Source: Pseudomonadota bacterium
GTDB lineage: Bacteria; Pseudomonadota; Gammaproteobacteria; Burkholderiales; Burkholderiaceae_D
Direction of reading: 5' to 3'
NCBI GenBank assembly: GCA_023420795.1
Contig: JAEZVM010000106.1
Span: forward strand, 1-6,616
Length of the DNA stretch: 6,616 bases
This document shows, piece by piece, positions 5,232-6,616 of this stretch. The notes beneath the pieces were generated by a model. That model saw only the letters and a list, made by a program, of their open reading frames with translations. It was not told the origin of the DNA and made no database searches. How positions within the stretch are numbered: position 1 is the stretch's first letter; every line of letters starts with the position of its first letter. Made by a program: the position numbers and the translations under genes.

Positions 5232-6616
5232 ATGAAACGTTATGAAGCGCTGGCCGAGGAAATCGCGCAGTCGATTCGCACTGGCGTGATGAAGCTCGGC
5301 GATCGCCTTCCTTCGGTCCGGCAGGCAAGCGAGCGCAGGGACGTCAGCCCGTCGACGGTATTCCAGGCGTATTACCTGCTTGAAGCGCGCGGGCTGATAC
5401 GTGCTCGTGAACGTTCCGGGTATTACGTCATTGCCGGAGACCAGTCGCTCCCGCCTGAGCCCGAAGTTTCTTCCCGGCCTGCGGAAGAATCGACCGCGGT
5501 GGATGTCAGCCAGCTGGTTTTCGATGTGCTGCAATCGACAAGAACGCGCGATGTGGTTCCGTTCGGGTCCGCATTCCCGAGTCCTCTTCTGTTCCCCTTG
5601 CCGCGCCTTGCCCGATCGATGGCCGCGAGCGTGCAGGACATGAATCCGTGGAGCACGGTGGATGACCTTACTCCCGGCAATGCCAGCTTGCGGCGGCAGA
5701 TCGCGCTGCGTTATCTGGCCGACGGACTTCATATTCATACCGACGAGATCATCATCACGAACGGCGCGCTTGAGGCGCTGAACCTGTGCCTGCAGGCCGT
5801 TACGCGGCCGGGCGATAGCGTCGTCATTGAGTCACCCACTTTTTACGCTGCATTACAGGCGCTTGAGCGCATCGGCCTGAATGCGATCGAAGTACCGACC
5901 CATCCGCGCGACGGTATTGACCTGGATGCGCTGGCGCACGCGCTGGAACGCCACAAGCCAAAGGCATGCTGGCTGATGACCAACTTTCAGAATCCGTTGG
6001 GCAGCCTGATGCCGGACGAGAAGAAGAAGGCACTGGTCGAGCTTCTCGCGGAACATGAGGTGCCGCTCATTGAGGATGACGTGTACGGAGAGCTGTATTT
6101 CAGCAGCAGGCGGCCGCTTCCGGCCAAGGCATTCGATCGCAAGGGGCTGGTCATGCATTGCTCCTCTTTCTCGAAGTGCCTTGCGCCGGGGTACAGGGTT
6201 GGCTGGGCAGTGCCGGGACGGTTTGCCGAAAGAGTCGCCCGTCTGAAACTCACCACCACCCTATCCACGTCCGCGCCGGCCCAGGCAGCGCTTGCCGATT
6301 ATCTGGCCAAGGGCGGGTATGACAAGCATTTGCGCCAATTGCGTCATGCACTTTCCGTGCAGCAGAGTGCGATGGCGCAGGCCGTGGTCCGCCACTTCCC
6401 AAAGGGCACCAAGGCTACTCGGCCAAACGGGGGGTATTTCTTATGGATTGAACTGCCCGGCAGAGTGAATACGCTGGAGGTGCATCGGCAGGCGCTATCG
6501 CTCGGGATCAGCTCAGCGCCCGGCCCGATGTTCTCCGCGCGTCGCAGCTTCACGAATTGCATCAGGCTCAACTACGGGCATATCTGGAATGCGAAAGCGG
6601 AGGCGGCGCTGGCTAC
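5232..6616 (+). CDS. MocR-type transcriptional regulator: GntR winged helix fused to PLP aminotransferase fold (3' end cut off)
   Basis: The frame is open for 461 codons from the ATG at 5232 to the window edge, probably nearly the full gene, since MocR proteins are usually 450-500 residues. Residues 1-66 form a GntR winged helix (RLPSVRQ at 25-31, SPSTV near 39-43, EARGLI at 51-56, SGYYV at 62-66). A linker to about residue 105 leads into a fold type I aminotransferase-like domain. Key PLP positions are present: N254 in NFQNPLG, D283 and Y285 in EDDVYGEL, K315 in SSFSKCLAPGYR (Schiff-base lysine), R322, and R445 in IRLNYG (carboxylate binding). It is therefore expected to bind PLP and perhaps an amino acid or amine. 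MocR proteins are regulators; its target is unknown. A GGGAGCAGGG element precedes the start. It follows the norF-like gene by 52 bp on the same strand, suggesting co-transcription, whereas many MocR genes are divergent from their targets. Confidence 0.92.
   Translation, partial: MKRYEALAEEIAQSIRTGVMKLGDRLPSVRQASERRDVSPSTVFQAYYLLEARGLIRARERSGYYVIAGDQSLPPEPEVSSRPAEESTAVDVSQLVFDVLQSTRTRDVVPFGSAFPSPLLFPLPRLARSMAASVQDMNPWSTVDDLTPGNASLRRQIALRYLADGLHIHTDEIIITNGALEALNLCLQAVTRPGDSVVIESPTFYAALQALERIGLNAIEVPTHPRDGIDLDALAHALERHKPKACWLMTNFQNPLGSLMPDEKKKALVELLAEHEVPLIEDDVYGELYFSSRRPLPAKAFDRKGLVMHCSSFSKCLAPGYRVGWAVPGRFAERVARLKLTTTLSTSAPAQAALADYLAKGGYDKHLRQLRHALSVQQSAMAQAVVRHFPKGTKATRPNGGYFLWIELPGRVNTLEVHRQALSLGISSAPGPMFSARRSFTNCIRLNYGHIWNAKAEAALA

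Overview
The window looks like chromosomal DNA of a betaproteobacterium, most likely Burkholderiales (an Oxalobacteraceae-type genome is a guess). The support is GC-rich coding sequence, an Aer-type energy-taxis receptor, CcoG, NorE/NorF-like membrane proteins and a MocR-type GntR regulator. No rRNA, tRNA, CRISPR array, insertion sequence or phage gene is visible.

Left part (1-2240): the first 193 bases hold the 5' end of a minus-strand gene for a PilZ-domain protein, a probable cyclic-di-GMP receptor that runs off the left edge. A 450-bp divergent intergenic region follows. It carries two FNR/ANR-type boxes (TTGAT-N4-ATCAT) at 485-498 and 512-525, and a -10-like TATCAT at 520-525 in class II geometry relative to the first box. 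These sites point at the plus-strand gene 644-2197, which encodes an aerotaxis receptor closely resembling E. coli Aer, with the same residue numbering at its FAD-contact positions. The reading is an oxygen-regulated energy-taxis gene next to a c-di-GMP effector gene.

Middle (2198-2852): 655 bp without a supportable gene. It contains a small hairpin just after aer, a strong 11-bp-stem hairpin at 2594-2619 that is probably a terminator, and a T-rich leader with two similar T6 tracts before the next gene.

Right part (2853-6616): four co-directional genes with gaps of 47, 3 and 52 bp. They are ccoG (polyferredoxin-type membrane protein, cupric reductase for cbb3 oxidase assembly in characterised species), a NorE-like heme-copper oxidase subunit III protein, a NorF-like subunit IV protein, and a MocR-type regulator with an N-terminal winged helix and a C-terminal aminotransferase fold, cut by the right edge after 461 codons. 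No catalytic oxidase or NO reductase subunit is in the window. The group therefore looks like an accessory or assembly module for a respiratory heme-copper enzyme encoded elsewhere, with a PLP-dependent regulator attached. No FNR box was found upstream of ccoG, so this module may be controlled differently from aer.
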